The position numbers and the translations under genes were made by a program. A stretch of 64,000 nt of DNA from Hydractinia symbiolongicarpus (taxonomy: Eukaryota; Cnidaria; Hydrozoa; Anthoathecata; Hydractiniidae), in the NCBI RefSeq assembly GCF_029227915.1, contig NC_079876.1, positions 23,250,001 through 23,314,000 on the forward strand. Direction: 5' to 3'. Positions 36,645 through 48,680 of the stretch are shown here, in pieces; position 1 is the first letter of the stretch; each line of letters starts with the position of its first letter. The notes beneath the pieces are model-generated. The model saw only the letters and a list, made by a program, of their open reading frames with translations, was not told where the DNA came from and ran no database searches.

Positions 36645-36745
36645 TAGCCGGTGGCTCGTGGAAAACTCCACGGAAAGTCATGGACGTAACAAGACTTTTT
36701 CTCGCGCACAAACAGGCAGAAGGAATACTGCTATTATTAAAGAAA
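36645..36745 (-). repeat. Copy of the short dispersed repeat
   Basis: Starts ACTAGCCGGTGGCTCGTGGA and ends GGAATACTGCTATTATTAAAG: an inverted relative of 22636-22986. It ends only about 20 bp from the donor of exon 36763-36987. Confidence 0.6.
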
Positions 36746-36762
36746 TAATATAAATAACTTAC

Positions 36763-36987
36763 TCCAATAAAATCCATAATAGTACGGGGAGCTAGAATAT
36801 ACATATTTGTATCTGTAGTTTGTGCAGAAGCAGCTATTAGGATCAGTACTAAAGGCGTATATTTTTGCGTCTTGATCTAATTGATTGTGACAGAATGTAC
36901 AACAGTCATCATTTGATACTAGCCCTTTATAAATGTACGCACTGCTGTAAGTACCCAGGTAGAAATTAACTCCCGTAATGATGCATC
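36763..36987 (-). CDS. Exon encoding a PAN/Apple-like domain
   Basis: 225 bp, phase 1 at both ends: acceptor CTCTTTTTAG before 36987, donor GTAAGT at 36762. The 75 residues include GVNFYLGTYSSAYIYKGLVS, then NDDCCTFCHNQ, a YAFSTD segment and SCFCTNY. Paired Cys after 'GLVSxxxC' and an 'AFS...xCFC' end are typical of the PAN_4/Apple-like fold used by extracellular cnidarian proteins for protein or carbohydrate binding. It is the 5'-most exon I can support for the minus-strand gene; the signal peptide must lie further right, beyond the satellite. Confidence 0.68.
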
Positions 36988-36989
36988 CT

Positions 36990-37500
36990 AAAAAGAGAAC
37001 AGGATTTTCTTGATAAGAACTTGCAACTCACATGACACTAAGCATGGCTCAAATGAGAGAACTTTTTAACCATGTATCAAGAATATTACTTAAACTTGGC
37101 AACTCTTCTGACCTGTGTTCTTTTGTTATACCATGGGTATTTTAATTAGACGCAGCCTTGTGTAATTAGGCCTATAGTTTTGTGGTCTTTCCTTAAAAGC
37201 TACAGACAGAACTGTTTAATCATACCCATATAGCAATAGTAAAGTATTTACTTTGCTTCTCCAAAATAAAGGATTAACGTAAGCATACTTTAAGCCTAAT
37301 TGTGTTTCTCGTATAAGCATATCCCAGCCTGATTCCGGTTTCTCACTCGGTTTTCAAAAACAACATGTTTATCCGTCAAAATTGGTAATTTTAGAAATAA
37401 GTACTGTCTCCTTCTGTTCTACTTCCTAAATTAGTGTTGTTTTTTCCTTGAAAAGATCGATTGTATTTTAGAAACTTTATCTGAAATAATTACGTTTTTA
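36990..37500. other. Non-coding spacer before the satellite
   Basis: AT-rich. No exon supported on either strand. Confidence 0.4.
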
Positions 37501-37506
37501 AAAATG

Positions 37507-40500
37507 AAGACTACTGACGAATATCAAGTAATCGTGACTGCAAGACTACTGACAAATATCAAGTAATCGTGACTGCAAGACTACTGACAAATAATAAGTA
37601 ATCGTGACTGCAAGACTACTGACAAATATCAAGTAATCGTGACTGCAAGACTACTGACGAATATCAAGTAATCGTGACTGCAAGACTACTGGCGAATAAT
37701 AAGTAATCGTGACTGCAAGACTACTGACAAATATCAAGTAATCGTGACTGCAAGACTACTGACGAATATCAAGTAATCGTGACTGCAAGACTACTGACGA
37801 ATAATAAGTAATCGTGACTGCAAGACTACTGACGAATATCAAGTAATCGTGACTGCAAGACTACTGACGAATATCAAGTAATCGTGACTGCAAGACTACT
37901 GGCGAATAATAAGTAATCGTGACTGCAAGACTACTGACAAATATCAAGTAATCGTGACTGCAAGACTACTGACAAATAATAAATAATCGTGACTGCAAGA
38001 CTACTGACAAATATCAAGTAATCGTGACTGCAAGACTACTGACGAATATCAAGTAATCGTGACTGCAAGACTACTGACGAATATCAAGTAATCGTGACTG
38101 CAAGACTACTGACAAATAATAAGTAATCGTGACTGCAAGACTACTGACGAATATCAAGTAATCGTGACTGCAAGACTACTGACGAATATCAAGTAATCGT
38201 GACTGCAAGACTACTGACAAATATCAAGTAATCGTGACTGCAAGACTACTGACGAATAATAAATAATCGTGACTGCAAGACTACTGACAAATAATAAGTA
38301 ATCGTGACTGCAAGACTACTGACAAATAATAAGTAATCGTGACTGCAAGACTACTGACGAATAATAAGTAATCGTGACTGCAAGACTACTGACGAATAAT
38401 AAGTAATCGTGACTGCAAGACTACTGACAAATAATAAGTAATCGTGACTGCAAGACTACTGACGAATAATAAGTAATCGTGACTGCAAGACTACTGACGA
38501 ATAATAAGTAATCGTGACTGCAAGACTACTGACAAATATCAAGTAATCGTGACTGCAAGACTACTGACGAATAATAAGTAATCGTGACTGCAAGACTACT
38601 GACGAATATCAAGTAATCGTGACTGCAAGACTACTGACGAATATCAAGTAATCGTGACTGCAAGACTACTGACGAATAATAAGTAATCGTGACTGCAAGA
38701 CTACTGACAAATATCAAGTAATCGTGACTGCAAGACTACTGACAAATATCAAGTAATCGTGACTGCAAGACTACTGGCGAATAATAAGTAATCGTGACTG
38801 CAAGACTACTGACAAATATCAAGTAATCGTGACTGCAAGACTACTGACGAATATCAAGTAATCGTGACTGCAAGACTACTGACAAATATCAAGTAATCGT
38901 GACTGCAAGACTACTGACGAATAATAAGTAATCGTGACTGCAAGACTACTGACGAATATCAAGTAATCGTGACTGCAAGACTACTGACGAATATCAAGTA
39001 ATCGTGACTGCAAGACTACTGACGAATAATAAGTAATCGTGACTGCAAGACTACTGACAAATAATAAATAATCGTGACTGCAAGACTACTGACAAATAAT
39101 AAGTAATCGTGACTGCAAGACTACTGACGAATAATAAGTAATCGTGACTGCAAGACTACTGACGAATAATAAGTAATCGTGACTGCAAGACTACTGACAA
39201 ATATCAAGTAATCATGACTGCAAGACTACTGACGAATATCAAGTAATCGTGACTGCAAGACTACTGACGAATATCAAGTAATCGTGACTGCAAGACTACT
39301 GACAAATATCAAGTAATCGTGACTGCAAGACTACTGACGAATAATAAATAATCGTGACTGCAAGACTACTGACAAATAATAAGTAATCGTGACTGCAAGA
39401 CTACTGACAAATAATAAGTAATCGTGACTGCAAGACTACTGACGAATAATAAGTAATCGTGACTGCAAGACTACTGGCGAATAATAAGTAATCGTGACTG
39501 CAAGACTACTGACGAATAATAAGTAATCGTGACTGCAAGACTACTGACGAATATCAAGTAATCGTGACTGCAAGACTACTGACGAATAATAAGTAATCGT
39601 GACTGCAAGACTACTGGCGAATAATAAGTAATCGTGACTGCAAGACTACTGACAAATATCAAGTAATCGTGACTGCAAGACTACTGACAAATATCAAGTA
39701 ATCGTGACTGCAAGACTACTGACGAATATCAAGTAATCGTGACTGCAAGACTACTGACAAATATCAAGTAATCGTGACTGCAAGACTACTGACGAATAAT
39801 AAGTAATCGTGACTGCAAGACTACTGACGAATATCAAGTAATCGTGACTGCAAGACTACTGACGAATATCAAGTAATCGTGACTGCAAGACTACTGACGA
39901 ATAATAAGTAATCGTGACTGCAAGACTACTGACAAATAATAAGTAATCCTGACTGCAAGACTACTGACAAATATCAAGTAATCGTGACTGCAAGACTACT
40001 GACGAATAATAAATAATCGTGACTGCAAGACTACTGACAAATAATAAATAATCGTGACTGCAAGACTACTGACAAATAATAAGTAATCGTGACTGCAAGA
40101 CTACTGACGAATAACAAGTAATCGTGACTGCAAGACTACTGACGAATAACAAGTAATCGTGACTGCAAGACTACTGACAAATAAGAAGTAATCGTGACAG
40201 CAAGACTACTGACGAATAACAAGTAATCGTGACTGCAAGACTACTGACAAATAATAAGTAATCGTGACTGCAAGACTACTGACAAATATCAAGTAATCGT
40301 GACTGCAAGACTACTGACGAATAATAAGTAATCGTGACTGCAAGACTACTGACAAATATCAAGTAATCGTGACTGCAAGACTACTGACAAATAATAAGTA
40401 ATCGTGACTGCAAGACTACTGACAAATAATAAGTAATCGTGACTGCAAGACTACTGACAAATATCAAGTAATCGTGACTGCAAGACTACTGGCGAATATC

Positions 40501-40740
40501 AAGACTTCTTGACTGCAAGACTACTGACAAATATCAAGTAATCGTGACTGCAAGACTACTGACAAATAATAAGTAATCGTGACTGCAAGACTACTGACAA
40601 ATATCAAGTAATCGTGACTGCAAGACTACTGGCGAATATCAAGACTTCTTGACTGCAAGACTACTGACGAAGATCAAGTAATCGTGACTGCAAGACTACT
40701 GACGAATATCAGGACTTCTTGATAACAAAAATGCTGACGA
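37507..40740. repeat. 35-bp satellite/minisatellite, about 92 copies
   Basis: The unit is AAGTAATCGTGACTGCAAGA followed by CTACTGACAAATATC. Spacing is exactly 35 bp over about 3.2 kb. Variable sites are few: GACAA/GACGA/GGCGA at one spot, ATATC/ATAAT at another, AAGTA/AAATA at the junction. Variant order repeats at long range, for example the run around 38150-38400 recurs 1120 bp (32 units) further on. Units near the right edge (40480-40740) are the most diverged (AAGACTTCTTGACTGC). 35 is not a multiple of three and every frame has stops, so it is not coding. It lies about 500 bp upstream of the PAN-like exon. Confidence 0.98.
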
Positions 40741-40744
40741 ATAT

Positions 40745-42699
40745 CAAGGTGAAGCCTCTAGTTGACTCCAATTTACTAGCATCTTTTAAACATGTCCCCT
40801 GAAATATGAAAGGATTATTACTTCTGCTGGACCATGACAGAAGACATATTCGTAGGGGTTAAAACTTACTATTAATTGCGCTTATTATTTCATTTCGGGC
40901 GAAAAAATCCAACCCGATTTTAAGAAGCGCAATTGTTGTATATTAATTCAAAATTGGTCTCGCTTGCCTTTACTTTATATGTAGAGTACGTGTTGTAAGA
41001 GAGAATATAGAACAAGATCGTTAGAGCAACACAAACATAACTAAATCTAGTCGTCTATACCACAATATAGAATGATCGCTGACATTATGATAAAATTAAA
41101 AAATCTGTTAGCTCTATGCCAGAATAAGATTTTACGCTTGTCATAAAATCGGGCATAAAATCTCATGTCGTCTAAGAATTGTCACCGTACATCGACGTTT
41201 TATCCAACACAAATTTGAATTACTTGCGGGTGTGAGTTTCATGTCACCAACGTGCCAGCATACTGATGATAGCATTATATTTGGGGAAAAAAATTAAATC
41301 ACCGCAAAACTCAATCCCAAATAAAGCATGCGTTGGTTAAGAAAAACAATAGAAGAGTAAATAAATAGTACAAAATAAAACTAACTGTTAACTAACCTTC
41401 CGCATGTTGTATCAAAAATAGAAAAAATTGCAGTCTCAGGTTGAAAAATTTCATCTTTTATATAAATAATGTCAAAAAATATTTGCTCTCACTTTGACGA
41501 GAAATTCACTGAGAAACTTTATATGTATGAATCTGATTTTTAATTAATTTAAATAAATAATTTCGTTTTAATTGAAAACAAAATCAGCAGAGATTTTGAA
41601 GCAAGCCAGCAGGGGTATCATAAATAAAATACATATTTGAATATGTATGACAAAAATGAATATTTATTTTTTTCATTAGTGTTGTTTGATTTTGTTTTCT
41701 GCTAGGCAACAGACCTGTGTTAGCAACCTCGTTACCACTACCACTGCACACTTAAAACGACTCTAGGTAAGAAAATCTGAGAACGAAGAAGGTTTTCAAA
41801 TCATTTTAAATAATTCAAATATAAATAATGAAAATATGAATGATAATCAAAAATATTTAATTAATATCTGATTTGGCAGTATTTTTATGAAAATTATTAT
41901 ATTATAAATTGAGCAAGTTGCCGGAAAAACAATTTCTTAGAGAATTTCGCTTTACTTAAATTACACCTAGAAACGAACGGCAGGATGCTTTAAATCACAC
42001 CTGCTCTCCAGGGGTTTTTTGCCTGGCGAAAGCGTTCTAAAAGCCCTATTATCCTAACAAATGCGCAACCATGGAAACTAAGAAACAGATTTTAGACTAA
42101 ACATACATAATTGTTGTGTCCTATCGTAGAAAGGCACAGTTGTTCAAGTTTTTTTTTTTTTTTTTTTTGAAGCGCGTTAAACTTTTGAGAAAATTAATTT
42201 CAGGATATTCAGCATAATATATTCAACACCATTCGTGCCCATGGAAACTAATCCTGCATTGGTATGTTATACAGGGTCCATGTTCGCTTGTTAGCATGAA
42301 GTAATATAATGATTCTGCAGGGAATCCGAAAGGAAGCCCGCGTTGCAATAATTTTGAACAGATATGTTGCTGCCAAAATAGCTGACACAATTTTGCATAA
42401 CTTGTATCTTTGCCAAACAAAGATTTTCAACGGCTAAAACAATTATACAAATATAATTGGACAAACTAATACAAAAAAACAATAAAGCAATAAAAAAAAA
42501 CTAAAAGCAACAGGGTGGAAGCACGTACACTAAAAGTATAAAAAAGGGCTGGTCACGCTAACCACAACTAAATTTAATCAGCCCCAAAAGGGGTGTGTCA
42601 AAATGACTGATACAAAAACAAACTATAGTCAAAGTAAGACCGGAAGAAATGCAACAAAGTGGCACCAAAATAGATATGAAACAAAAATATGTAATATAT
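40745..42699. other. AT-rich sequence without recognised exons
   Basis: An acceptor-like site (CCTTTCATATTTCAG on the minus strand, about 40805) opens a short frame that I could not tie to the gene. A T20 run is at about 42150-42169. Three overlapping minus-strand frames at 42223-42482 lack domain features. Confidence 0.4.
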
Positions 42700-42929
42700 A
42701 ATAAAAATAGAATTGGTTAATGCTTGGTTTTGTGCGATTTTTTCTATACTCGAAAATCAGAAAAGACATACTTTCCTATATGAGGCCATTTAATTGTCGC
42801 GATTTTGTAAGAAAGCAGCTGTATACGTAAGTCACCGCTTTTGAAACTGGTGTCTCAACCCCAATTGGGATATTGTGGGAATAAGCTCAACATTCTACTT
42901 ATTTTGACTAAGAAAATTCCTTTTTTTGG

Positions 42930-43450
42930 ATTCAAGTTATATTTCTTTACGCTCAGCTAGTTCCTTGTCTTTTGCAAGCGGTACGGCAACAATAGATCTA
43001 TCAGAAAGAAAAGGTCAAAATAATACCAACATAAGTTGTCACCAAAGCACTTCACCTTCATGTTCTCTATCCCGCACATATGCTTTAATGATTGCATCTA
43101 CATATCCTACGTATTCACCAATATCATTTTTAGTCAAAATAAGTGCATTCAAAACCCACCAAAATGTATGAATATGAGGGCGTTCATGTATCTGAAACTC
43201 TACTCGGTTTGCATAGTAGGTAACTTTCCCAAAAAAGTCCATGAACTACAATTTCCTTCAAAAATAAGTTTGGCTCGATATTGAAAATGTCTGGCAAGTA
43301 AAACAGCACTTTTATTTTATTATTTACACCTTTCAAAGTATTTTAGGTTGATAATTTCTCCATTGGTCAGATTTTTACCATTTAATTTTGATACTATAGG
43401 TAGAACTCCTGAAAGAAATCGCTTCCAATATGCAGAAGTACCTTCAATAT
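42930..43450 (-). pseudogene. Helitron Rep-like (Helitron_like_N) fragment
   Basis: The minus strand reads SAVLLARHFQYRAKLIF (about 43290-43340), GKVTYYANRVEFQIHERPHI followed by HTFWWVLNALILTK (43120-43235), EYVGYVDAIIKAYV, and after a stop RSIVAVPLAKDKEL (about 42950-42990). 'ARHFQYR...RVEFQxRGxPHxHxxxWV...' is the Helitron_like_N signature. The HxH of the HUH motif (PHIHT) is present; the usual RG before PH is ER here. A pair of stops separates the first block from the second. Confidence 0.78.
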
Positions 43451-44204
43451 AAATTAAAAGCCTTTGTCTTCAGCGATAAAAGATTTGACAGTTTTAGGAA
43501 AATTTTTTGACAAACATAGCTGACCGGAGAGAATTTGTGCAGACCTTTTTCGGGCTTATAAAAGATCAGGATGAGCTAATTCTTGACAAAATTGCTCATT
43601 TATCATTGAAATGGGTGTTTCATCTTCTCAAGGTAATATACTAATATCTTGAGGTTGTGATACATTTGACAGCTTCATGCCTTTATTTAAAGCTATGTAC
43701 ATTTAATGGGTTTTTAACTTCTTTAAGTTCTTCATTGTTTTCTAGAGGTTCTGATTGTTCTACGTCAAACAAATATGTGTGTCATGCAGGAATCCGAGTT
43801 TTATCAATTTCAATATCAAAATACAAAGGGTTCTTCTCATTCAATTAAGCAAAGCTGATTTTACGGATTCTGTGTTAATTGCTTCAAAATGAAATGAAAG
43901 TTTGCGTTTCAAATTTATCATGACAATACCGTTACTGTCGAATCTATGTGGTAGAGTACAAGTAAGATTTATCAGTCAATAGGGATATTATAAATGGTTC
44001 CTTTCAATTTGGGACATTGTCCTTTAAGATTTTTGTGACTATTGTTACCAATAATCGTCTAGAAATAATTGTACTTTCCAATATATTCAATGTATTCAAC
44101 TCATCAGTTATGTGGCATATTTCTAATTTGCTTGAAACAGCTTGAGCAGGAACTTCAGTCTTCAATAACTTTTATGACAAGTCAAGCAAATGTAGACATT
44201 CCTA

Positions 44205-44408
44205 TCATTGCTCAAAACGGAATGTACAAGAACAGTTGTATGAATGTTGCACAACAAATCGTCCATAGTGGCAACGATGGCATACAATGCATAAAAATAC
44301 TGGTCCTTTTTTAACGCAGTTCTTTAAATTTTCAATTCTCTTTAACATGCTTTTTTGTTGACGTTTTTTTACTTTGGCGAAAAGCACGCATTCCCTTTTC
44401 TGATTCAA
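44205..44408 (-). pseudogene. Helitron Cys-rich segment
   Basis: The frame includes KKGPVFLCIVCHRCHYGRFV. A 'GPvyxCxxCxxxxyxxxV' stretch is usual between the N-terminal module and Rep in cnidarian Helitrons, and probably binds zinc. The ATG of the frame is fortuitous because the element's ORF ran through from the right. Confidence 0.55.
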
Positions 44409-44645
44409 TGAGGCATTATGTTTTGAAGTACCTATTTTATCTTGATATTAATCTTGTCACTCTTTTAACATGGTCAGTGTGTATTTCATCATCATTTTTT
44501 TTTCGTATTTGTTTCAACATGGTTCTATGCATTCCAGTGACCATTTTGTCTTTCCTCCAAGGTCTTGGTAGTTATCACACCTTCGTTTCAATATAGATGC
44601 ATATTTTAAACTTAGGTGAATTATTTTCAGCAGTGTTAATTTGCA

Positions 44646-44894
44646 CTAGCTATTCGCAAAATTGATGGAATTTTTTGCATAAAACTGACTGATGCACTTT
44701 TTTGCAATTAAAAATGTTTTGAATTTCAAAAGAATAGAACATCCCTTTTTACAGGATTGACCTTGTTGATTTCTACTATGAGCATCAAATAAGTAAACGG
44801 CTTTTATCCCATATGATAGCTGAACTATACCCACATTACTAAAAATTAATCCACTGCTGATTGCATACAGAGTCATTGTTTTATGGGCCTGCAA
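44646..44894 (-). pseudogene. OTU-like/C76-like peptidase, C-terminal part
   Basis: The frame contains YLFDAHSRNQQGQSCKKGCS and then ILLKF. 'FDSHsRn..G....G.avLLkF' is the conserved end of an OTU-like cysteine-peptidase module that is found in Helitrons. The His of the catalytic pair would be within FDAHSRN. It is separated by decayed sequence from the N-terminal part at 45043-45249. Confidence 0.6.
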
Positions 44895-45042
44895 CTAATT
44901 TTCATCGTCTAGTAATACAGAAAATATGGCAAATTAAGATATATGAACTTGGCAATTTACTATTTCCAATACTGTTGGTAATTCATGGAACTCTATTGAC
45001 CGATTTAACCCTAATTTTTAAAATTTACGTCGCCATATTGTA

Positions 45043-45249
45043 TTATTTAATCCAAATCGAATACCTTTCATCTTGAATTTTTTTTATGGATGACCAAAAA
45101 ATAGCTACTGTGGAGTTACACATACACTGTATGCCAGCAGTTCCGCCAAACTTAGGATCGCCCTGTTTGAATGAACCAATAGCAGCTTTAATATGATACA
45201 ATGTAGGTCCCGGATTAATTTCCACATCTCGGCAAAGCAATATTAACAC
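45043..45249 (-). pseudogene. Helitron N-terminus: 2A-like motif and OTU-like peptidase start
   Basis: The frame opens LILLCRDVEINPGP, a canonical 2A-like motif (DxExNPGP), preceded by hydrophobic residues. Then comes IGSFKQGDPKFGGTAGIQCM and CNSTVAIFW. 'HQGDxRFGxTAGxQCxCNxL' is the start of the OTU-like cysteine peptidase module, with the candidate catalytic Cys in GIQCMCN. In an active copy the 2A-like motif would separate the short leader from the peptidase during translation. The open frame ends at about 45043. Confidence 0.68.
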
Positions 45250-45679
45250 GGACTGAAAAATTACAGTAACAATCTACCATCATCATATAAAACAACGGGA
45301 TATTAAAAAAACACACAAACAAAAAATAAGTTGCTGTTGTGGCTATTGTGACTTTTTATACTTCTCATTGGTTTTCGATTTACAATAAAAGATAACAACA
45401 TGCTCAATAAACGTCTGCAATTATCATTTTTTAAGATACTATATTATAACCAATTATTTGTGCCGAATAAACCAAATTATGATAACTAAGAAAATCGAAG
45501 TCACAGGGATCTCAAAAAACAAAGCTTGACATGAAGAAGCAAAACTTTTTAATAATTATCGAATAAAAGATTTCATGACCAATTTTGATGTTTGCTGCAT
45601 CTTTATATAGTTAATTTATTATGCCGGCTTTATTTTTACACATATGTTGATTTTTTGAGAATAACGACGCTTAAACGCT

Positions 45680-46132
45680 ATGTACAGAAATTTACAAATC
45701 TTTGCATAGCCTTAACCCTTTATACCTTCATGACATTTTTGATTTCCAACAAAGTGAAAGATCTGTCAGATCACAAAATGTCAATAATCTCAAGGTTCCA
45801 AGAAAAAATACCAGAAGTTTCGGAACTAAAAGTTTAACTTCCTTAGGTCCAAATATATGGAATAAATTACCCAATCATATGAAAACAGCAGAATCTTTGA
45901 ATATTTTTAAGAAAATGATAAAATTTTATAATGGCCAGCATTGTTCTTGTGATGTCTGTTCACAATAACATAAATATGTTATATGTTTTTCTTTTGATTT
46001 CACTTACTTTATTTTTATAGTATTTATATTTCTGTCTATATGTCGGTTTGGATTAGCACTTTAATTAGAGCTGTTGTATTGTTTGTACACATTTTAACCG
46101 ACAATAAATAAATTAACAACAACAACAACAAC
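45680..46132 (+). pseudogene. LINE C-terminal fragment with (CAA)n tail
   Basis: The frame reads KSLHSLNPLYLHDIFD, then NTRSFGTKSLTSLGPNIWNK and LPNHMKTAESLNIFKKMIKF, ending CSCDVCSQ at the TAA at 45966-45968. 'FGxxSLxxlGPxiWNxLPxxiK...FKxxiK...CxCxxC' is a LINE reverse-transcriptase C-terminus common in cnidarian elements. A short untranslated region and six AAC/CAA units (about 46113-46132) finish the copy. It is 5'-truncated and inserted in the plus orientation. Confidence 0.72.
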
Positions 46133-47258
46133 AGGGCCATCGTAGATTAACTGACCAGGGCTCATTTTCGTGTTCGACAAAATTTAACAATTTTGCGCTT
46201 TTTGCGCGCGATTTTTGTGCGATTTTTGCTTCAATATTTTTATGTATTAGAACAAAGATTTTGAATTCTTTAAAAGAACTATTTTGCAGCCTCTGTCTTT
46301 AGCAACAGTAATAACACTATTGGAACAAATTTTTTTAATTAAAAGAATATTCACGGCTAATTAGGATAACGAATGTTGTTTAAGTAAGCTACAAAAAATT
46401 GACATAGCAAGCATTTTTTTTGCACAATTTTGCTTAATTAAGCTGCACAATAACAAAACCATTGATTAAACGAAGGTAATTCGAAGCAGCGCGCTTCTCG
46501 AAGGCGTACGCGGTGAGAAGCCATTTGTGTAAACTCACAAAATTTTTCTGAAGTCAACGCCAGTAAACAACATCATCTAAAATTGGATAAAGAAATCCTA
46601 ATATGGCGAACTACGTTATTTGTCGCCACGCAACTGATATTAGTGTATAATTCCATAAATAATTATATCAAACGATATTGTTGGCGTTTATACAAATTGA
46701 CGTGATCATGGTTGTTTGCTAACACCAAAACGTTGTCAAAATCTAATATGGATTTGCCGTGAAAAAATCTTGATTTGTTTTATTGATTTAGAACCTGGCA
46801 GCAACAACTCTATTAGTATAAGCGCAATACTCGTCCGTAGAGAACTTTAAGATAAACCTGATTTAGCTGAAAACATGTTAGAAGTTTGTTTATAAATATT
46901 ATGCTTGAACAAAAGATTTATTACCGTTGATCATATTCGTCCACTGGAAAGTTCTTTTCACAGCACAACAATTTCACTTATCAGCAAATTCTTAAAAATT
47001 CGTTCAGTGCAAAAATGTGACATGTAGTTATATTTTTATTTATAGAATGTCGTTTTGAGCATGATTAAGGAAGAAAATTCTCTTCAAAAGAAGATTTTTT
47101 TATTTTTTTCGCACAAATAAAGAATCTCAAAAAAAAAAATTATATAAGTTTTTCGTTACCTTCTAATGGCAATGGTTCAGATGACTTTTTAAAATTAGTA
47201 GATTTAATAAGATTGGATGTTTTGTTATGATGCGTCTATATATCACATTTCCATTTAG
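46133..47258. other. No recognised gene
   Basis: AT-rich with TTTGCGC-type motifs at 46195-46230. No supported frame or repeat end. Confidence 0.4.
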
Positions 47259-47458
47259 GTGCAAACAGTGTTGAGAATGCTGCTAGAAAATTTTCTTCGG
47301 AATGTAATCGTCTTCAGCCAGTTGGGTTAGTCTCCATGAATGGTCGGAATAACATCAATAAAATTTAGATTTTTGATAACATATTATTTACACTTTTATA
47401 TTTTACTTTCAGTTTGGATGAATTTGAGTTATTCTTCAACAGATTTGATATCAAATGA
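47259..47458 (+). CDS. Possible two terminal exons of an upstream gene
   Basis: A candidate exon 47259-47325 (after TTCCATTTAG, before GTTAGT) encodes SVENAARKFSSECNRLQPVG. It joins in phase 2 to 47413-47458 (after TTTACTTTCAG), which encodes LDEFELFFNRFDIK and then TGA. The joined peptide has coding character, but no domain is recognised and no further upstream exon was found. Another reading of the second exon runs past 47458 but its end phase does not match the TSP1 exon at 47683. Confidence 0.25.
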
Positions 47459-47682
47459 GGATGAGGATCCTTTGATTATCTCCAGGTGTAAATATCGTTT
47501 TTTCTGTTATTATTACTATTGTTGTTGCTGTTGTTGTCGTCATTGTTGCTACTGCTGCTGTTGTGGCTGTTGCCAGGCGCAAATTATATTTCAAAGTTTT
47601 CCTTAAAGAAGGTACAGTGAAGACTTGAAGAAAAAGTGGAAAGGCCAAGGCAATATTATTTATGTGAATTTATATTTCTTAG

Positions 47683-47871
47683 CCGTTGACGGGGAGTGGG
47701 GTGAGTGGAATGATTTCACAACATGCAGTAAGAAGTGTGATACCGGTGGCATGATACAAGTTCGCAAATGTAACCATCCCGCCCCACGCAACGGAGGAAA
47801 ATACTGCGCTTTCAAAACCTCTGGTAATTATAGATATGTGAGTTGTAACACACAGTCTTGTGAACCATACG
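47683..47871 (+). CDS. TSP1-domain exon 1 of the plus-strand membrane protein
   Basis: 189 bp, phase 1 at both ends: acceptor TATTTCTTAG before 47683, donor GTAACT at 47872. It encodes GEWGEWNDFTTCSKKC and TGGMIQVRKCNHP and ends SCNTQSCEPY. The W-x-x-W ladder and six Cys of a thrombospondin type-1 repeat are all present; it is about 62 residues, the normal length. TSP1 repeats act outside the cell, binding matrix, glycosaminoglycans or receptors. The longer frame 47625-47990 is this exon plus read-through into introns. Exons further 5', including the signal peptide, are not identified. Confidence 0.85.
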
Positions 47872-48680
47872 GTAACTATATTGACTTTGTTCTCTTTCTT
47901 TATGCAGCCAGTTCGTGGGCAATGTTTATGACTACCTATTCCTTGCATACCAATTCATGTCGTCATTCACTGGTTCATATTGTTATGTAAAACTTAAGTC
48001 TTTCTTTTACCGAAGGCGGGCTTCTACTTAAAAAAATGTGGTCGAATCGATCGGCGTTGATAAAATCGAAGTTGTTAAAAATATAACATGGCCAAATTTT
48101 AGTCGATCGACATCGACCTGGCGATATAATTTAACCGATTGCAAAAAAGTAGGATTGCTTTCCGACTTTATCGTCTATCGATTAAAATTTATCCAATGAG
48201 ATTATTGATTTAAACCCACATGATGTAAACAAATGTAAACAAATTGACGAAGAAATGAACTTTCAATTGTTTTCTTGTCAATGTCATGTTTTGAAATGAA
48301 TTGACGCTTAATATCAGGTTATTATTATTTAACGAATGTTTATACAGGATTTGCATTTCAGTATATAAAAACACTGTTATAAATATGCGTCCTGAAAATA
48401 AAATGTTAAAAATATTAATATTCATTTAAAATGGTTATATACAATAGATAAAAAGTAAATATGTAATGTGAAAATTATGTATATTTGTACGGAATAAAAT
48501 GAGAGACAAAAAGAGAGAAAGACTATATCGAGAAAAACAGGGAAACAAACTAAGAAACTGTCACAAAACGGTGCACTATATAGAGTCCTCAGTTGAAAAA
48601 GAATGTTAACACAAAACTCAAAAAGATTGTGTCAAAAGCTAAACCAGGCTGTATGGAAAACACACTCACAAATACACTTA

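Larger units (their letters stand above)
42700..45250 (-). mobile_element. Decayed Helitron (Rep domain plus OTU-like N-terminal module)
   Basis: Read on the minus strand from right to left, fragments appear in the order of a cnidarian Helitron protein: 2A-like motif and OTU-like peptidase start (45043-45249), peptidase end (44646-44894), Cys-rich segment (44205-44408), and Helitron_like_N (about 42930-43450). The copy is broken by many stops and frame changes. No PIF1 helicase could be found to the left, so the 3' half is lost. Helitron termini (TC start, CTRR end with hairpin) were not located. Confidence 0.72.

Noticed and set aside
37507-40740. CRISPR-like regular array
   Set aside because: The units are directly adjacent with no unique spacers, and the DNA is animal. 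It is a satellite.
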